The notes beneath the pieces are model-generated. The model searched no databases, had not been told where the DNA came from, and was given only the letters and a program-made list of their open reading frames with translations. This document shows, piece after piece, positions 34,706 to 43,341 of a stretch of DNA of 52,493 nt. Source of the stretch: Acidobacteriota bacterium (GTDB lineage Bacteria; Acidobacteriota; Vicinamibacteria; Vicinamibacterales; JAKQTR01). Numbering within the stretch: position 1 is the stretch's first letter; every line of letters begins with the position of its first letter. A program made the position numbers and the translations under genes. The stretch lies in assembly GCA_026393755.1 (NCBI GenBank), contig JAPKZO010000010.1, forward strand, positions 1-52,493, given 5' to 3'.

Positions 34706-35125
34706 ATGATCCGTGTCGTTTACGCCGCCGCTGCGGTGCTCGTCATCCTCGCCCTGTCGGTCGGACCTGTTGTCGCCCAGACAAAGTACGTGGCGCCGCT
34801 CAAGGGAGAGGCCGAGATTCAGCTCATCCTGCCCGTCGCGGTGCCCGACTTCAAGGCCAACGTCATCCGCACCGTCATCAAGCTGAAGAACAACTCCCCG
34901 ACCGGGTCGATCGCCGGCCTCAAGGTCACCCAGTACTGGTGGGACAAGGCGAACAGCCCCCAGCCCGTGTCCGCCGTGACCCAGCGGGTCAGGAAGCCGA
35001 TTCAGCCTGGCGAAGAGGTGACGATCACCCTGGAATGCCCGCGTGATCCCAAGATGTTCAGGGATAGCTACCAGTTCGATCACGCCAACGGGAAGATCAA
35101 GATCAAGACGGTCAAGAAATTCTAG
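34706..35125 (+). CDS. Small exported protein, unknown
   Basis: A 139-residue protein with a clear signal peptide (MIRVVYAAAAVLVILALSVG, cleavage near VVAQT). The mature part of about 110 residues reads as one beta-sandwich-like domain: VIRTVIKLKNNSPTGSIAGL, then VTQYWWDKA, QPGEEVTITLECP and a Lys-rich end. It resembles the FxLYD-type or similar periplasmic beta domains in pattern, but I cannot name the family. The ATG at 34706 follows the ribosome site CTGGAGGG. A strong promoter stands before it, so it may be abundant. Its end overlaps the convergent VWFA gene by four bases. Confidence 0.75.
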   Translation: MIRVVYAAAAVLVILALSVGPVVAQTKYVAPLKGEAEIQLILPVAVPDFKANVIRTVIKLKNNSPTGSIAGLKVTQYWWDKANSPQPVSAVTQRVRKPIQPGEEVTITLECPRDPKMFRDSYQFDHANGKIKIKTVKKF

Positions 35126-37218
35126 GACGGCACGATCCGGAACTGGACTTCGCGGGCGACGCTCATGGGTTTGCCCAAGCTCGCCCGCGCCTCCACTTTC
35201 AGCACGTACAGTCCAGGCACCAGGTCGGTCAACGGCACCGTCGACGTATAACCGTAGCCGCCCCGCGCCCCCGCCAATTCTGAGTTCTGTCGTCGCTCCG
35301 TGTGGCTGAAGACGGTCCTTCCACCGTCAGATCGCAGCGTGGTCGTGATCTCGACCGCATGCGACTGCGCGCCGAGATTGTCGTAGACCTCGGCCAGGAC
35401 GGCGAGCTGATCGCTCGACGCAAACTCCCGCGCCGTGGTGGGCGGCGCCGGCAAGAGGTTGCGCAAGTCCGACGTCCCGGCGGTCGGGACCTGCCCCGCG
35501 GTTGCCGACGTCACGACCAGCCCGCTCATCGTCAGCGGCTCCTTCGAGAAGTCTGGCACCACCAGGTCGTCAAACACCGAACCGACGCGCCCGCCGCTCT
35601 CGTGCACGGCGAGCCTCAGCGAGTAGCGCCCGGGCGGCACGTCCACCTTTGACTGAAACCGGAAGCCCACTCGCCTGACCTGCCGGTAGGTCTCAGGCTT
35701 GAGGCCCATGGTGATGCTGTCCTTGTTCCCGGCGACGACCTTTCCCTGCGGGTCGACCAGGATGTAGGACAGATCGACGAGGTTGGTGAACTTGCCGTCC
35801 TTCTCGGTGAAGGCGAGATCCTGGCCGCTGAACTGCGCGACGATCGTCAGCGTGGCGTTGGGCGACGGCCCCCTGAACGGCGCGGCGAACATCGACAGGG
35901 TCAATCCCGTTGTCTGGAGCGGGCTGTTCAGCGCGTCCCGCACGGCGGGAGACGTCGTGTTGGTTGCGTCGGCTTTCCTGGCGGACGGCGCTTTTCCCGA
36001 GGGCGCGACATAGCCCTTGCGGGCATGCACGATCAGGCCGGGACGCGTCAACCGGACATCGAGCTTTCTGTACCGGCCGTCGCGCCGTTCGTTGGTCGGG
36101 TAGTACCCGAGCACGTAGTAGGCACTGTTGTCATCAACGATCTTCTGCAGCTGGCCGGCGGTGTCGTTCGTGGCCGTCACGGCAAAGCCGCCAGTCTCAT
36201 CGGCCAGGGTTCTGAGGCTGTCCTGCGACAGGCGAATCTCGCCGTAGAGCGAGGTCATCCCGAGGGTATTCGCGTTGGGATCGTCGGACGGCAGGCCGAT
36301 CAGGTTGATGTCATCACCACCTGCATAGGTCAGGCCTCGCGGATCGAGCGCGTAGATGTTGATATTGGCCCGGGTCGCGGCGCCAATCGCATCGGCGGTC
36401 TCCTGCCTGATCGTGGACGCCTCGGACATTTCTATCGGACGGTTGATGTCGTAGTCGATGCCTTCGCTCAGCAGCACGATGGCTTTGCGCCGGCCGTGGA
36501 TCGCGGACATGTACTCGGCCAGGTTGGCCATCGTCGAAAGCAGCGAGCGCGCATTGTACGCGCGTTCCTGTTCCTCCGGGTCGGCCGGCGCGCTGCTCCC
36601 CGCCATTGGCGTATTTCTCTTCATCAGGACGTCGTCGATCTTGTTGAGCGTGGCAGAGCGGAGCTTGCGCCCGGAGAACTGGTCAATCGCCCGATCGAGC
36701 AGACGCTTGTTGTTGGTGAAGTCCTGACCGGCGTCGGCGCGGCCGCTGGCATGAACCACCGCCGCGAGATCGTTGGCGCCAAGAAACCTGTCCACGAACT
36801 GCTTCGCGGTCCGCCGCACCTGACCTGTTCGACGGAAGTCGGTGTGGATGTCGTCGAGGAGCAGGACGTACATCCGGCCGTCGGGTGCTTTCGCGTTCGA
36901 GCGAACGTCGGGTTCCACGGCGCGGCCGAGAAACGCCGGTTGCTCGGTGCGTTCGACCGGGATGTCCACCAGCGAGAACGCCGACACCTTCTGCGGCTTG
37001 CCGTCCTCGAAGACCTGGAAATCACCCTGGCCGAGCGTCCGGACGAAGTTCCCCCGCGCGTCAACCACGACCGCGTCGACTTCGACGTAGCTGACTTCCG
37101 ATCGGAACGTGATGGGCGGAACCTGCTGCAATGGCTGGGTGGCTGGCGGCGGCGGCTGGCCGGCCAGCGTTGCGGAAACGAGACAAATCGTGACGGCCGT
37201 TGTCGCGGTTCTGAACAC
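35122..37218 (-). CDS. Exported VWFA-domain protein, acidobacterial type
   Basis: A 698-residue secreted protein of the VWFA-related acidobacterial family. After the signal peptide (ending near LAGQP) comes FRSEVSYVEVDAVVVDARGN, GDFQVFEDGKPQKVSAF, then a von Willebrand A domain with the metal-site start VLLLDDIHTDF. Further signs are RRKAIVLLSEGIDYD, ALDPRGL, LADETGGFAVT and YYVLGYYPTNERRDGRYRKL. The C-terminal 300 residues are beta-rich. Function is unknown; a surface adhesion or protein-binding role is likely from the fold. The GTG at 37218 is preferred over the upstream TTG at 37251 because the signal peptide begins there. A TATAAT on the minus strand at 37287-37292 may be its -10 box. Confidence 0.88.
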   Translation of the reverse strand: MFRTATTAVTICLVSATLAGQPPPPATQPLQQVPPITFRSEVSYVEVDAVVVDARGNFVRTLGQGDFQVFEDGKPQKVSAFSLVDIPVERTEQPAFLGRAVEPDVRSNAKAPDGRMYVLLLDDIHTDFRRTGQVRRTAKQFVDRFLGANDLAAVVHASGRADAGQDFTNNKRLLDRAIDQFSGRKLRSATLNKIDDVLMKRNTPMAGSSAPADPEEQERAYNARSLLSTMANLAEYMSAIHGRRKAIVLLSEGIDYDINRPIEMSEASTIRQETADAIGAATRANINIYALDPRGLTYAGGDDINLIGLPSDDPNANTLGMTSLYGEIRLSQDSLRTLADETGGFAVTATNDTAGQLQKIVDDNSAYYVLGYYPTNERRDGRYRKLDVRLTRPGLIVHARKGYVAPSGKAPSARKADATNTTSPAVRDALNSPLQTTGLTLSMFAAPFRGPSPNATLTIVAQFSGQDLAFTEKDGKFTNLVDLSYILVDPQGKVVAGNKDSITMGLKPETYRQVRRVGFRFQSKVDVPPGRYSLRLAVHESGGRVGSVFDDLVVPDFSKEPLTMSGLVVTSATAGQVPTAGTSDLRNLLPAPPTTAREFASSDQLAVLAEVYDNLGAQSHAVEITTTLRSDGGRTVFSHTERRQNSELAGARGGYGYTSTVPLTDLVPGLYVLKVEARASLGKPMSVAREVQFRIVPS

Positions 37219-37534
37219 AGTCTCTCTTTTCAGCGGCCCCCGGCACGACAAGGAGTCGTCGCCGCTGATGGCCGCAGGATCTCATAATTATAGACGCCTC
37301 CGACCTGCCGATGGTTTCGGAAGCCAAACTTCCCGAGCCAGGCTGGCGTCAGAACTGGAAACGTCATCAAGATCTGCGTGAGCAGCCCGTTCCAAGGACG
37401 CCAGAACGGGTTTTGAGACCGGTTCCAGGGACGGTCGGCGTATACTTTTGGTGGCCCCCTCGCTGGTCCGACGCGGTTGTTCGGGCAGGGCAGAGGTCGG
37501 ATCGCCGGGACCTGATCGATATTGGAGGGTTGGT

Positions 37535-39046
37535 ATGTCCAGTCGCAAGACCACGTTCTTCTACACCGGACTCATCGCCGTCGCGTCGGTGGCAGTGGGA
37601 ATGGTGGTTGCTTCGCGCCTTGATTTGTCGCCGCGCTCGGACGCCCAGACACTCGTGCCCCAGGTGGGCGCGAGCACGCCGACCGCGGGTCCGGTGGACG
37701 CGCAGACATTCCGGAATATTGCCAAGGCCGTGACACCCACCGTGGTCAATGTCCGGACCACGTCCAAGCGGGCGGCTCAGGATCTGACCGACCTGTTCGG
37801 CGGTAATGAGGATCAGCTCCGCCGGTTCTTTCCGCAGCCGCGCAACCGTCAGCCGCGTGAGGAAGTGACGCAGGCCGCCGGCACGGGGTTCATCATCAGC
37901 AAGGACGGGTACATCCTCACCAACAATCACGTGGTTGAGGGCGCGACCAAGATCGAGGTCGGCCTGTACGGCGAGGAGGACCAGGTCTACCAGGCCAAGG
38001 TCATCGGGCACGATCAGCTGACCGACTCGGCGCTCATTCAGTTGACCGACAAGGTCGGCCATCCGCTGCCTGAGGCCAGGCTTGGCGATTCCACCCAGAT
38101 GCAGCCGGGCGACTGGGTGATGGCGATCGGCAACCCGTTCAACTTGAGCCACACGGTGAGCGTGGGCGTCATCAGCGCGCTCGGGCGACCGATGTCGGTT
38201 GCAGACGGCCGTTACGAGGACATGCTGCAGACCGATGCCGCCATCAATCCGGGCAATTCGGGAGGGCCGCTGCTCAATCTGCGCGGCGAAGTGATCGGCA
38301 TCAACAGCGCGATCTACACCGACAGCGCGCGTGGCGCCAACATCGGGATCGGATTCGCCGTTCCGATCAACACGGTCAGGGACATCCTGCCTCAGCTCGA
38401 GAAGGGTAAGGTCGTGCGAGGCCGGATTGGCGTCACGGTGGCGGACCTGCAGCGGGGCGAATTGGCCGAGTTCGACCTGAAGGAGCGCAAGGGCGCGCTG
38501 GTGTCGGAGGTACTGGCGGGGCCGGCCGCCAAGGCCGGCATCGATCCGGGCGATCTGATCCTCGAGTTCAACGGAAAGCCGATCCCCAATCGCCAGGCGC
38601 TCATCAGTCTCGTGATGGCCACGAAACCCGGTGCCACGGTGCCGATGAAGGTACTGCGAGACAAGGTCGAGAAGAGCATGTCGGTCACCGTCGAGGAACT
38701 GGACCTCGACGCCGAGGCAAACCGTACTGCCACTGCGACAGCGAGCGACGCGGAAGTTGGCAGCGGCTTCGGCATCACGCTCGGCCCGCTCGGCGCGAAT
38801 GCGGCGCGCCAACTTCAGGTGCCGCCCGGCACACAGGGCGTGCTCGTGACCGATGTCGATCCGACCAGCAACGCGGCGCGCAAGGGAATTCGCCCCGGGG
38901 ATGTGATCCTGAGGATCAACCGGAACCCGGTCACCACCGTCGCGGAGGCCAGCAAGGCGATGGCGGCGGTGCGGGCGGGCGGCGCGGTTCAGCTCCTGCT
39001 CTTCAGCCAGGGGTCACAGCGATTCGTGGTCATCACGAAGGAATAG
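37535..39046 (+). CDS. HtrA/Do-like periplasmic serine protease
   Basis: A 503-residue S1C protease and chaperone for envelope protein quality control. An N-terminal hydrophobic segment (TGLIAVASVAVGMVVAS) anchors or exports it. The catalytic triad is His132 (NNHVVEG), Asp164 (TDSALIQ) and Ser242 (NPGNSGGPLL). Two PDZ domains follow (~290-385, GRIGVTVADLQ; ~410-500, GVLVTDVDPTSNAARKGIRP). The start at 37535 is preceded by TTGGAGGG. It opens a co-directional run of five genes to 43012. The gap 37219-37534 is otherwise gene-free. Confidence 0.94.
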   Translation: MSSRKTTFFYTGLIAVASVAVGMVVASRLDLSPRSDAQTLVPQVGASTPTAGPVDAQTFRNIAKAVTPTVVNVRTTSKRAAQDLTDLFGGNEDQLRRFFPQPRNRQPREEVTQAAGTGFIISKDGYILTNNHVVEGATKIEVGLYGEEDQVYQAKVIGHDQLTDSALIQLTDKVGHPLPEARLGDSTQMQPGDWVMAIGNPFNLSHTVSVGVISALGRPMSVADGRYEDMLQTDAAINPGNSGGPLLNLRGEVIGINSAIYTDSARGANIGIGFAVPINTVRDILPQLEKGKVVRGRIGVTVADLQRGELAEFDLKERKGALVSEVLAGPAAKAGIDPGDLILEFNGKPIPNRQALISLVMATKPGATVPMKVLRDKVEKSMSVTVEELDLDAEANRTATATASDAEVGSGFGITLGPLGANAARQLQVPPGTQGVLVTDVDPTSNAARKGIRPGDVILRINRNPVTTVAEASKAMAAVRAGGAVQLLLFSQGSQRFVVITKE

Positions 39047-39064
39047 CCTCAGCTGACGGCTACG

Positions 39065-40258
39065 GTGATGGAGCCAGACTGCCGCGCGTTGCTGGTTGAT
39101 CGCATCCGGCACGCGGGCCCGATCACGGTGGCCGAGTTTATGGAAGTGGCGCTCTATGCGCCGGGCGCCGGCTACTACGCCCGCGCGGTCCAACGATCGG
39201 GCCGCGCGGGCGATTTTGTCACCAGCGTCGACGTGGGTCCCCTTTTCGGCGAGTTGCTGGCGCTCCAGATCGCCGACTTCTCGCACCGCCTGCAAGCCGG
39301 CAGCAGCGCCCGACTCGAACACGTCCACGTTGTAGAAGCAGGCGCCGGAAACGGGCGACTGGCTCGGGACGTCCTCGACGCGCTTCGGCGACGGGAGCCC
39401 GCACTCTACGACACAATTCGCCTTCACCTGGTCGAACGAAGTGAGGCCGCCCGCGCCGCGCAGCTCGGCACGCTTGGCCCGCACGCATCGAGGATGGCCT
39501 CGTCGTCGCGAGACCTGCCAGACGTCGATGCCGGCGTACTGGTCGCCAACGAGTTGCTCGACGCATTTCCCGTGCATCTGGTCGTGATGACGCCTGCCGG
39601 ATTGGGCGAGATCTATGTCGACGCCGATGGCGATTCGCTGGTGGAACGTCTGGGACCGCCCTCGACGGAACGGCTGGCCCAGTACTTCGAGGATCTCGGC
39701 ATCGCCTTGCACGCCGGCGCCGCCGTCGACGTCAATCTCGCCGCGATCGACTGGATTCGCGACGTCTCACGCCATCTGGCACGTGGCTTCGTGATCCTCA
39801 TCGACTACGGCTACGAGGCCCAGACGATGTACGCCGGCCCGAACGCCGTCGGGACCTTGACCGCATTCTCGCGTCACATGGCCGATCCGCCGGCGGCGCC
39901 GGACCATCGGATGACGTCGCCGGCGTCAGTCCATCACGCCGCGCCGTCATGGCTCGTGGCGCCTGGCACGCGCGATCTGACGACGCACGTCGATTTCACG
40001 ACGCTTCGGCGCGAAGCGGCCCGGGTTGGCCTCGCGACGCTGTCGCTTTCCAGTCAGTCTCGATTCCTGCTCAATCTGGTGGAGCGCGGCGGACTGATTG
40101 GTGACTTGGAGCGCCCGGATCGGCTGCGCGATCGCCTCGCGCTCAAGTCGCTTCTCGTACCCGGGGCCTTGGGCAGCAGCCACAGCGTGCTCGTGCTCGG
40201 CAAGTCCGGCGAGGGAGGCGTCCTCCCGCCAGCGGCCGGCATTGTCACCGCGCACTGA
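39065..40258 (+). CDS. SAM-dependent methyltransferase, MidA/NDUFAF7 family
   Basis: A 397-residue class I methyltransferase of the PF02636 family, whose eukaryotic members methylate a complex I subunit. Signs are the opening ITVAEFMEVALYAPGAGYYA, GDFVTSVDVGPLFGELLALQ, the SAM motif VEAGAGNGRLARDVL, ANELLDAFPV, IDYGY and HVDFTTL. It is cytoplasmic. The start is the GTG at 39065 or the ATG that directly follows. It lies 18 bases after htrA, so it is probably in the same operon. The bacterial substrate is unknown. Confidence 0.88.
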   Translation: MMEPDCRALLVDRIRHAGPITVAEFMEVALYAPGAGYYARAVQRSGRAGDFVTSVDVGPLFGELLALQIADFSHRLQAGSSARLEHVHVVEAGAGNGRLARDVLDALRRREPALYDTIRLHLVERSEAARAAQLGTLGPHASRMASSSRDLPDVDAGVLVANELLDAFPVHLVVMTPAGLGEIYVDADGDSLVERLGPPSTERLAQYFEDLGIALHAGAAVDVNLAAIDWIRDVSRHLARGFVILIDYGYEAQTMYAGPNAVGTLTAFSRHMADPPAAPDHRMTSPASVHHAAPSWLVAPGTRDLTTHVDFTTLRREAARVGLATLSLSSQSRFLLNLVERGGLIGDLERPDRLRDRLALKSLLVPGALGSSHSVLVLGKSGEGGVLPPAAGIVTAH

Positions 40259-40279
40259 AACCGCGTACATTGATCAGGC

Positions 40280-40837
40280 ATGCTCGAACGGGAAGTGAAA
40301 CTCCGATTCGATACCCCCGCCGAGGCCCGCGCCGCCGTTGTCGCCGCCGGAGCCACGCCGATCCATGCCCGGCGGCTGCAGCAGGACAGCCTGTTGGACA
40401 CCGATGCCGAATCGCTTCGGCGCGAGCGGAACATGCTCCGCATCCGGCGAGACGGGCCGGCCAGCATCCTGACGTTCAAGGGACCGGTTCAGCCGGGGCC
40501 GATGAAGTTGCGCGAGGAGCTCGAAACGGCCGTGGCCGACGGCGACAGGCTTCGAGAGATTCTCGATCGTCTAGGCTTGCGCGCCTGGTTCCACTACGAG
40601 AAGTACCGCGAGGAGTTCACGGCCGATGGCGTCATCATCGCCGTCGACGAAACGCCCGTGGGCACGTTCGTCGAAATCGAGGGTACCTCCGATGGCATCA
40701 CGCGGATGGCCGCCGCGATGGGCAAGGGCACGAGCGACTACATTCTCGATTCGTACTACCGGCTCTTCATGAAGACGCGTGAGGCGCTCGGGTTCAAGGG
40801 CCAGGACATGGTCTTCGACGACCCGGGCCGTTCCTGA
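40280..40837 (+). CDS. CYTH-domain phosphohydrolase/cyclase (CyaB-like)
   Basis: A 185-residue CYTH protein. The signature ExExK is visible as EREVK at residues 3-7, followed by alternating charged strands (RNMLRIRRDG, ILTFKGP, KLREELET, EVxIxVDETPVGTFVEIEG type). Such proteins hydrolyse triphosphates (thiamine triphosphate, tripolyphosphate) or act as class IV adenylate cyclases. The activity here cannot be told. Its stop overlaps the murU start (TGATG), which implies translational coupling. Confidence 0.88.
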   Translation: MLEREVKLRFDTPAEARAAVVAAGATPIHARRLQQDSLLDTDAESLRRERNMLRIRRDGPASILTFKGPVQPGPMKLREELETAVADGDRLREILDRLGLRAWFHYEKYREEFTADGVIIAVDETPVGTFVEIEGTSDGITRMAAAMGKGTSDYILDSYYRLFMKTREALGFKGQDMVFDDPGRS

Positions 40838-41850
40838 TGACCGAGGCGAGCGGCGCGCGATCGGCGGGCGGCGCCACGTGGCCCTCGATGGTGCTGACAG
40901 CAGGAGTCGGTACCCGGCTGCGTCCGCTGTCCCTGCTCTGCGCCAAGCCGGCTCTACCGGTCGCCGGCGTGCCGCTCGTCGGCCGCATCCTCCGGTGGCT
41001 ATCGGCGTCGGGTGTCCGCTCGACCGTCCTCAATCTGCATCATCTGCCGGCGACGATTACGGCCGCCGTCGGAGACGGCACCGGGTTTGGGGTTCAGGTG
41101 CGCTACTCATGGGAACGCCGTCTCCTCGGAAGTGCGGGCGGCCCGGCGCGCGCCCTGCCGCTGTTGGCGGCCGACCAGTTCTATGTCGTCAACGGCGACA
41201 CGTTGACAGACGTCAACCTCGCCGAGCTCGCTGCCGACCACGAGCAGTCGAGCGCCCAGGTGACGCTGGCGCTGGTTGCCAATCCGGACCCGCTTCATTA
41301 CGGCGGCGTCACGGTTGACGGGACTGGACGAGTCACCGGGTTCACGCCACCCGGGTCGGCCAACACGGGTCTTCATTTCGTCGGCGTGCAGGCCGTGAAC
41401 GCGAATGTGTTCGTCCCGCTCAAGAAGGACGTTCCGGCCGAGACGATCACCGGCATCTACCGAGAGATGATGGCTCGACGGCCGGGCTGTGTGCGCGCGT
41501 TTGTCAGCGAGGCGTCTTTTCGCGACATCGGTACCGCGGCAGACTATCTCGATACGTGTCTCGACATCGCGCGGATCGAGGGCGCGGGCGACCGCCTGTT
41601 CGGGAGCGGCGTGGCCGTCGCTGACGACGCCCGCATCGCCAACTGCGTCCTGTGGGATGATGTGCGGGTGGGACGGGGCGCGCTGCTCGATTGGTCGGTC
41701 GTGGCGGGTGGCGTCTCGATCCCGGACGGCGCGCGCTACCGGCGATCGGTCATCCGGCCTTCGGATGGCCGCCCGACAGAACCCGGTGAGCGCGTGGTCG
41801 GAGATCTGCTGGTGTCGCCGATTGACGGATTCGGTCGGCGGGCGCGATGA
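40837..41850 (+). CDS. murU: N-acetylmuramate-1-phosphate uridylyltransferase-like (MurU)
   Basis: A 337-residue sugar-nucleotide transferase. The nucleotide-binding start is MVLTAGVGTRLRPLSLLCAK, then VPLVGRIL, NLHHLP, VVNGDTLTDVNL and GTAADYL; a short left-handed helix-like tail follows (IANCVLWDDVRVGRGALLDW). In Pseudomonas, MurU makes UDP-MurNAc from MurNAc-1-phosphate supplied by the kinase AmgK, which recycles cell-wall sugar. The next gene is AmgK-like, which supports this call over mannose-1-phosphate guanylyltransferase. The stop TGA at 41848-41850 lies inside palindrome B3, so the C-terminus was set by the repeat. Confidence 0.78.
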   Translation: MTEASGARSAGGATWPSMVLTAGVGTRLRPLSLLCAKPALPVAGVPLVGRILRWLSASGVRSTVLNLHHLPATITAAVGDGTGFGVQVRYSWERRLLGSAGGPARALPLLAADQFYVVNGDTLTDVNLAELAADHEQSSAQVTLALVANPDPLHYGGVTVDGTGRVTGFTPPGSANTGLHFVGVQAVNANVFVPLKKDVPAETITGIYREMMARRPGCVRAFVSEASFRDIGTAADYLDTCLDIARIEGAGDRLFGSGVAVADDARIANCVLWDDVRVGRGALLDWSVVAGGVSIPDGARYRRSVIRPSDGRPTEPGERVVGDLLVSPIDGFGRRAR

Positions 41851-41863
41851 ATCGCGCCCCTAC
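41840..41863 (+). repeat. Type B palindromic element, copy B3, overlapping murU stop
   Basis: GGGCGCGAT (41840-41848) and ATCGCGCCC (41851-41859) form a 9-bp stem with a two-base loop, followed by CTAC. The TGA of murU (41848-41850) is formed by the stem-loop junction, and the last codons of murU (RRAR) come from the left arm. Confidence 0.8.
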
Positions 41864-41886
41864 GAACTCCCGTTGGTGTGATACCC

Positions 41887-41912
41887 CTGGGATCGCCGGG
41901 CTCCAGCCCGGC
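41887..41912 (+). repeat. Type A palindromic element, copy A2
   Basis: CTGGGATC followed by GCCGGGC-TCCA-GCCCGGC. Leader and loop equal copies A1 and A3, while the stem bases ACG/CGT are replaced by GGG/CCC on both arms, so pairing is kept. It lies between murU and the kinase gene, 23 bases after B3. Confidence 0.8.
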
Positions 41913-41977
41913 ACGCGGTCCTGGCGGCGTGACGCCGTTGGGACCCGAAGAACAATCACTCCGGAGTGTTTGTGACC

Positions 41978-43012
41978 ATGGCGACGCTCAAGGGTGCCCC
42001 GGATGTCCCGCTGCCCGACCCGATCAACGCCTACCTCGCTCGCGCCGGCCTGACCGAGGCGGGCGCCCGGGTGCTGCTGCTGACCGGCGACGCGTCGGAC
42101 CGGCGGTACTTCCGGGTGATTCTGCGGGACGGCCAGACGTTCGTGCTGGCGCTGAACGCGACGCCCTTCAGTTACGATGCCCTTCCCTTCGTCAACGTCG
42201 CATCGCTGCTCGGCCAGGTCCCCGTTCCGATCCCGGGCATTCTCGGGCACGCCGAGGATCTCGGCATCCTCGTCCAGCAGGACCTGGGCGACGTCACGCT
42301 TCAGGCCCACGTGGGCGCGGCGGCCGAGGCGGCCCACGCGGCGCTCTACCGCCAGGCCATTCAGTTCATCGCGGCCATCCAGCAGCGGGGCCAGGAACTG
42401 GCATCCGACCGGTACATTCCGTACTCGGTCGCCTTTGACGTCGACAAGCTGATGTGGGAGTTCGACTTCTTCGTCAAGCACTTCGTCGTCGGATACCGCG
42501 GCGCGACGATCACGCCTGCCGCCCGTGACGCGATCAGCACCGAGTGCCGCGACATGGCGCAGGAACTCGCCGGAGAGGCGCGCGTGCTCTGCCACCGCGA
42601 CTATCACAGCCGCAATCTGATGCTCCGCGGAGACCAGCTCTTCATCATCGACTTCCAGGACGCCAGGATGGGCCCTGACACCTACGACCTGGTGTCCCTG
42701 TTGCGCGATTCGTACGTGGACATCGGCGAGGAAGACGTCCAGCAGTTCATCGCGTACTTCCTCGCATTGAAGGGTTGCCCGGCGTCGCAGACCGATCTCG
42801 ATGAATTCAGGCGACGATTCGACCTGATGGCGCTGCAGCGCAATCTGAAGGCGCTCGGCACGTTCGGCTACCAAACCGCGACGCGCCGGAACCCCGTGTA
42901 CATCCAGTACATGCCGCGCACGCTTCGCCACGCGCGCACCAATATTTGCAGATACGCCAGATTCGCGCGTCTGCGCGAACTGCTGGCCCCTCACATCGAG
43001 GAGTTGCGTTAG
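41978..43012 (+). CDS. amgK: AmgK-like N-acetylmuramate/glucosamine kinase
   Basis: A 344-residue aminoglycoside phosphotransferase-fold kinase. LLTGDASDRRYFRVIL forms the N-lobe start, then LVQQDLGDVTL, the catalytic HRDYHSRNLM (Asp in the Brenner motif) and metal-binding IIDFQDARMGP. These match AmgK, which phosphorylates MurNAc and GlcNAc at C1. Beside MurU it completes a route to UDP-MurNAc that bypasses de novo synthesis. The start is uncertain: GGAG lies nearer to a GTG at 41972 than to the ATG at 41978. A 127-base gap with two palindromes separates it from murU. Confidence 0.8.
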   Translation: MATLKGAPDVPLPDPINAYLARAGLTEAGARVLLLTGDASDRRYFRVILRDGQTFVLALNATPFSYDALPFVNVASLLGQVPVPIPGILGHAEDLGILVQQDLGDVTLQAHVGAAAEAAHAALYRQAIQFIAAIQQRGQELASDRYIPYSVAFDVDKLMWEFDFFVKHFVVGYRGATITPAARDAISTECRDMAQELAGEARVLCHRDYHSRNLMLRGDQLFIIDFQDARMGPDTYDLVSLLRDSYVDIGEEDVQQFIAYFLALKGCPASQTDLDEFRRRFDLMALQRNLKALGTFGYQTATRRNPVYIQYMPRTLRHARTNICRYARFARLRELLAPHIEELR

Positions 43013-43055
43013 CCCGCCTGCGAGGTTCACACGGAGTCACGGTGGGCCGTTCCCC

Positions 43056-43084
43056 TCGACAGGGTCTGGCGGGGGGTGTATATT
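43056..43084 (+). promoter_or_regulatory. Sigma70-type promoter of the sensory cluster
   Basis: TCGACA (43056-43061) and TATATT (43079-43084) each differ from consensus by one base and are 17 bases apart. The histidine kinase starts about 240 bases downstream, leaving a long leader. Confidence 0.6.
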
Positions 43085-43152
43085 GCCGCCGATCTGCGGT
43101 CCTGTTGCGAGCCATCGAGCGCACCAGGCCCAGACCATCATCTTCGTCCTGA

Positions 43153-43341
43153 CGAATTGCCCTTGCCCCCCCCAGTTACGAGCGAATCGCCAGGGCCGCC
43201 GGCGCGCGGGAGTTCCTTAACAAGGCGAAGGAGTTTGGCAGGTTGGCGGGCTTGATCCGGTCGTTCGAATTGGCGCCGCCTCGGAAGATGTCACAGGACA
43301 GTCGTGGGACTCAGTTCAACGGGTCGGACTATGCCGACTGA
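43153..43341 (+). pseudogene. Open-frame remnant before the histidine kinase, unidentified
   Basis: From 43153 to a TGA at 43341 one frame stays open without any ATG. It reads APPSYERIARAAGAREFLNK, then AKEFGRLAGLIRSFELAPPR, which looks like protein rather than chance sequence. It may be the tail of a deleted gene, or coincidence in GC-rich DNA. I recognise no family. The remainder of the gap 43013-43330 contains only the promoter. Confidence 0.3.

Noticed and set aside
37441-37446. TATACT as the -10 box of the htrA gene
   Set aside because: No -35-like hexamer stands 16-18 bases upstream, and TTGAGA is 22 bases away. Left out as unsupported.
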